Assembly: GCA_002307055.1 (NCBI GenBank)
Contig: DBTM01000034.1
Coordinates: forward strand, 1 to 41,116
Direction: 5' to 3'
DNA length: 41,116 bases
From: Clostridiales bacterium UBA1316
Lineage (GTDB): Bacteria; Bacillota; Clostridia; Oscillospirales; Oscillospiraceae
The notes beneath the pieces were generated by a model. The model searched no databases. It was not told the origin of the DNA and saw only the letters and a list, made by a program, of their open reading frames with translations. Shown piece after piece: positions 38,780 through 41,116 of the stretch; position 1 is the stretch's first letter; every line of letters begins with the position of its first letter. A program made the translations under genes and the position numbers.

Positions 38780-39661
38780 TTACATGCTTGATGACGCCGG
38801 AGCAAAAAGCCTTTTAATTTTCGGCATAACTGCTTTCGCCGCCTGATAGCCCAGGTCCATGCATGCCGCTATTTCATTAAATGTTAAAACGCCTGCTGTT
38901 TCAGGCAGAAGCGGCGTAATTAAAAGCTTCTCGCCGCTTGACCGGTATTCGCTCAGGCAACTCATCAGGATGGATAACGAATGATTGCAGATGTCAATAA
39001 TATTGCTGTTTTCTTTAAAAGGATAATTCTCAGATAGGTCGACAGCGAGGACATTGGGCTCTCCTGCGGCGATCAGCAGATCAACCGGAACAACGTCTGT
39101 GACACCGCCATCAACAAGGCACATGCCGTCCATGTATTTCGGCTGAAAAAATGCGGGTACCGCGCAGGAAGCCCTCATAGCATCGCTCATTTTAATACCT
39201 GTCTTCCATCGGACGTTTTTAAGCTGTATTAAGCCGTCTAATCTGTTTATATATGCGATTGTCTGGTTACTGTAAAGATCCACCGCGGTGATAATCGTCT
39301 TCATTTTAAGTTCGCTGATATTTTTCCCGCCTGTCAAATCGTCAAGATATTTATCCAGCTTATCACCCTTTAAAAAACCTGACAGAGTGATAGACTTGCC
39401 GAGAAACAGCTGGATAATCGAACGAAAAATGCCTGCATAATCTGCGTCTACCAGCGTGTTTGGGTCTCGAGCCAGCTTCAATATTCTATCCTTCATTTCG
39501 TGCGGCGGCATACCAAGCGCATACATCCCGGCGACGATGCTCCCGGCACTCGTACCAGAAACGGCATCAGGCAGCATATTTGCTTCTTCAAGAGCGCACA
39601 TCACACCGACATGGGCAGCGCCTCTCGTCCCGCCGCCCGACAGTGCTATCCCGAAGCTCAT
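38780..39661 (-). CDS. patatin-like phospholipase (RssA family)
   Basis: About 293 residues, patatin-like phospholipase. ALSGGGTRGAAHVGV holds the oxyanion hole, VSGTSAGSIV the nucleophile Ser in G-x-S-x-G, and CLVDGGVTDVVPVDLL the catalytic Asp in DGG. The Ser-Asp dyad is complete. These RssA/YlbK-type enzymes are soluble lipases or acylhydrolases of unknown natural substrate. ATG 39661 with GGAGG 7 nt upstream is better than the in-frame ATG 39679. It diverges from the MFS transporter gene, with about 230 bp between. Confidence 0.9.
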   Translation of the reverse strand: MSFGIALSGGGTRGAAHVGVMCALEEANMLPDAVSGTSAGSIVAGMYALGMPPHEMKDRILKLARDPNTLVDADYAGIFRSIIQLFLGKSITLSGFLKGDKLDKYLDDLTGGKNISELKMKTIITAVDLYSNQTIAYINRLDGLIQLKNVRWKTGIKMSDAMRASCAVPAFFQPKYMDGMCLVDGGVTDVVPVDLLIAAGEPNVLAVDLSENYPFKENSNIIDICNHSLSILMSCLSEYRSSGEKLLITPLLPETAGVLTFNEIAACMDLGYQAAKAVMPKIKRLFAPASSSM

Positions 39662-39760
39662 AATATAACCTCCGTTCATATTTGATAAGAGATTATATTA
39701 TTGAAGTTCCCGGAATTTGCTTGTTCATATCCTGAAATACTTTTAGCAAGCACATTATTC

Positions 39761-39795
39761 TTGCTTAATAGAAAACATGCTATATAATCAGCATA
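39761..39795 (+). promoter_or_regulatory. possible promoter of the MFS gene with overlapping palindrome
   Basis: TATAAT (39783-39788), 16 bp after TTGCTT (39761-39766). ATGCT and AGCAT flank the -10 as a palindrome (ATGCT-ATATAATC-AGCAT), and GCAAG/CTTGC form a second dyad just upstream. Confidence 0.45.
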
Positions 39796-39889
39796 GAATT
39801 TTTCAATTAACATGTCCAGTGATATAGACCAGACAGTGAGAAACGGCACAGCTTTTACACCCAGCGTAACAGAAGGAGAAATAAAAATA

Positions 39890-41116
39890 ATGAGCACCAA
39901 GCCTGTTTCACATAATAAATACAGCATATCTGAAGTTATTGATTCCTTCGGTATTAACAAATTCACATGGTTTATTTTTAGCTTTCTCGGTTTTGCGATG
40001 ATTTTCGACGGGTATAGCTACATGATTGTTTCCTACTCCATGTCCAAAATTCAGGCAGAGTGGGGCTTAAGCAAGCTGCTCACCGGAAGCTTGACCTCCT
40101 TCAGTCTGATTGGCATTGTCATCGGTGCTGTCATATCCGGTATCATATCCGATAAAATCGGCAGGAAGAAGACACTGTCCATTTCCATTGCCGTCTATTC
40201 TTTGCTTACAATACCGATTTTCTTCGTACACAGCTTTTCCCTCTTTGCTGCCTTCAGCATCGCCGCCGGTCTTGGTCTGGGTGCCTGCATCCCAACGGTC
40301 ACAACGCTTTTTTCTGAAATGACACCGACGAAACACCGCAGCATATTTATCACGTTCGGCATGGCGTGGATGATTGTCGGCTGGGTCGTCGCCGGACTTG
40401 TTGCGCAAGCCGTCATCCCCGTATTAGGGTGGCGGTATCTATTTCTCTTCGCCGGTATCCCATTTATTTATGCGATCATTTTTTATATTATCATGCCTGA
40501 ATCGATTTATTGGCTTGTTGGCAAGGGGCGAAATAAAGAAGCCGTCAAAACCATAAAAAGATTCGAGAAATTCGCTTTCGGTAAAGAGCGTCACTGGAAT
40601 CCCGGCGGCATCATCATGCCGCCGAAATCCATAGTCACCGGGCCAAAAGCGCTGTTTACGAAAAAATACAGGATGGTTACTATCGGTATCTGGATTGCCT
40701 ATTTCACCGGTACATTTATCATTTACGGCATCAACGGCTGGCTCCCAAAAATCATGGCGGAAAAGGGCTTCGTCTATATCGCTATTGCCAGCAACGGTGC
40801 GGCTGTCATCGCGAATATCACAACCGGTTGGCTCGCCGAGCGTATTGGGCGGAAGAAGAATCTCATTCTGAGCTACCTGCTGTCCGGCGTCGCCGTCCTG
40901 TTTCTCGCTCTTTCCTTTCGCTCCGACTCTTTTGGCACGCTTTTGGCAGCTGCGATCTTTATGGGCTTCGCCATGAATTATTCCATCACATCGGTTCAGC
41001 CGCTGATGGCGGAATCGTATCCGACAGAATTTCGGAATACCGGTGTTGCCTGGGGCCAAGCCTTCGGCAGAATCGGCGCCATTATTGCGCCGGTTATGGC
41101 GGGGCCTATTATTAGT
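39890..41116 (+). CDS. MFS transporter, aromatic-acid/organic-acid type (cut by window end)
   Basis: 409 codons are present and the gene continues past the window. It starts MSTKPVSHNKYSISEVID with GAAGGAGA before ATG 39890. Helix 1 has FLGFAMIFDGYSYM, with the Asp in D-G-Y/F-D-like position of the aromatic acid:H+ symporter (AAHS) group. The loop 2-3 motif is GIISDKIGRKKT, repeated after helix 8 as WLAERIGRKKNL. MPESIYWLVGKGR ends the first half. The AAHS/SP-like pattern suggests uptake of an organic acid. Substrate unknown. About 10 of 12 helices lie in the window. Confidence 0.88.
   Translation, partial: MSTKPVSHNKYSISEVIDSFGINKFTWFIFSFLGFAMIFDGYSYMIVSYSMSKIQAEWGLSKLLTGSLTSFSLIGIVIGAVISGIISDKIGRKKTLSISIAVYSLLTIPIFFVHSFSLFAAFSIAAGLGLGACIPTVTTLFSEMTPTKHRSIFITFGMAWMIVGWVVAGLVAQAVIPVLGWRYLFLFAGIPFIYAIIFYIIMPESIYWLVGKGRNKEAVKTIKRFEKFAFGKERHWNPGGIIMPPKSIVTGPKALFTKKYRMVTIGIWIAYFTGTFIIYGINGWLPKIMAEKGFVYIAIASNGAAVIANITTGWLAERIGRKKNLILSYLLSGVAVLFLALSFRSDSFGTLLAAAIFMGFAMNYSITSVQPLMAESYPTEFRNTGVAWGQAFGRIGAIIAPVMAGPIIS

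Noticed and set aside
39676..39966. 96-codon minus-strand frame near the MFS start
   Set aside because: It overlaps the MFS promoter, ribosome site and N-terminus; no domain and no ribosome site.

Overview
The window looks like chromosome of an endospore-forming, probably anaerobic, member of the Clostridia (Bacillota). The grounds are a gerA-type germinant receptor operon, a YtvI-like sporulation permease, S-layer-homology (SLH) proteins, strong AGGAGG-type ribosome sites with frequent TTG/GTG starts, a c-di-GMP-I riboswitch and a cobalamin riboswitch. No marker allows a safe genus call.

Left flank (1-5400), mobile DNA. A broken large serine recombinase tail and an intact large serine recombinase (791-2164) mark the end of one element. 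Next comes an integrase module: an N-terminally truncated tyrosine integrase, a small membrane protein and a lipoprotein. It is bracketed by a perfect 31-bp direct repeat (2615-2645 and 5167-5197). At 5306-5328 lies the 3' end of a tRNA gene, probably tRNA-Ser, with its terminator but no tRNA body, as expected for an attachment-site scar.

Chromosomal core 1 (5400-26200): envelope, sporulation and surface. It holds a lipoprotein, an AI-2E/YtvI-type permease, and a leftward germination operon gerA-gerC-gerB-gerB-gerB plus a small membrane protein, with a possible sigma-G-like promoter. A small zincin-like protein, a TetR regulator with a small partner gene, and an IS3-OrfA-like HTH gene plus a FlaA1/CapD-type nucleotide-sugar dehydratase behind a c-di-GMP riboswitch follow. 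Then come an orphan immunity-type protein, two paralogous SLH-anchored GH18 glycosidases, an arginine-deiminase-fold protein, an SLH-BsuPI protein and a methyltransferase.

Chromosomal core 2 (26300-35370): a leftward amidohydrolase/TIM-barrel isomerase pair, then a GC-rich palindromic repeat carrying outward-facing -35 boxes. A long rightward operon behind a cobalamin riboswitch follows: cobT, cobU, cobS, a short cobU-like gene, a cobC-like phosphatase, the corrinoid adenosyltransferase, then larE, larB and larC for the nickel-pincer nucleotide cofactor. The cobalamin genes cover only salvage and lower-loop assembly.

Right flank (35390-41116): a nucleotidyltransferase pseudogene with at least three lesions, an MBL-fold hydrolase, PpnP, a GNAT acetyltransferase, a two-gene HTH module with a consensus promoter and a 56-codon second gene, tRNA-Cys, a patatin-like phospholipase and an MFS transporter cut by the window end.

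No CRISPR array, rRNA or complete insertion sequence was seen. The observations most worth following are the c-di-GMP-controlled HTH/dehydratase unit, the B12-riboswitch operon that includes the lar genes, the triple-gerB receptor operon, and the two-repeat insertion inside the integrase catalytic domain.
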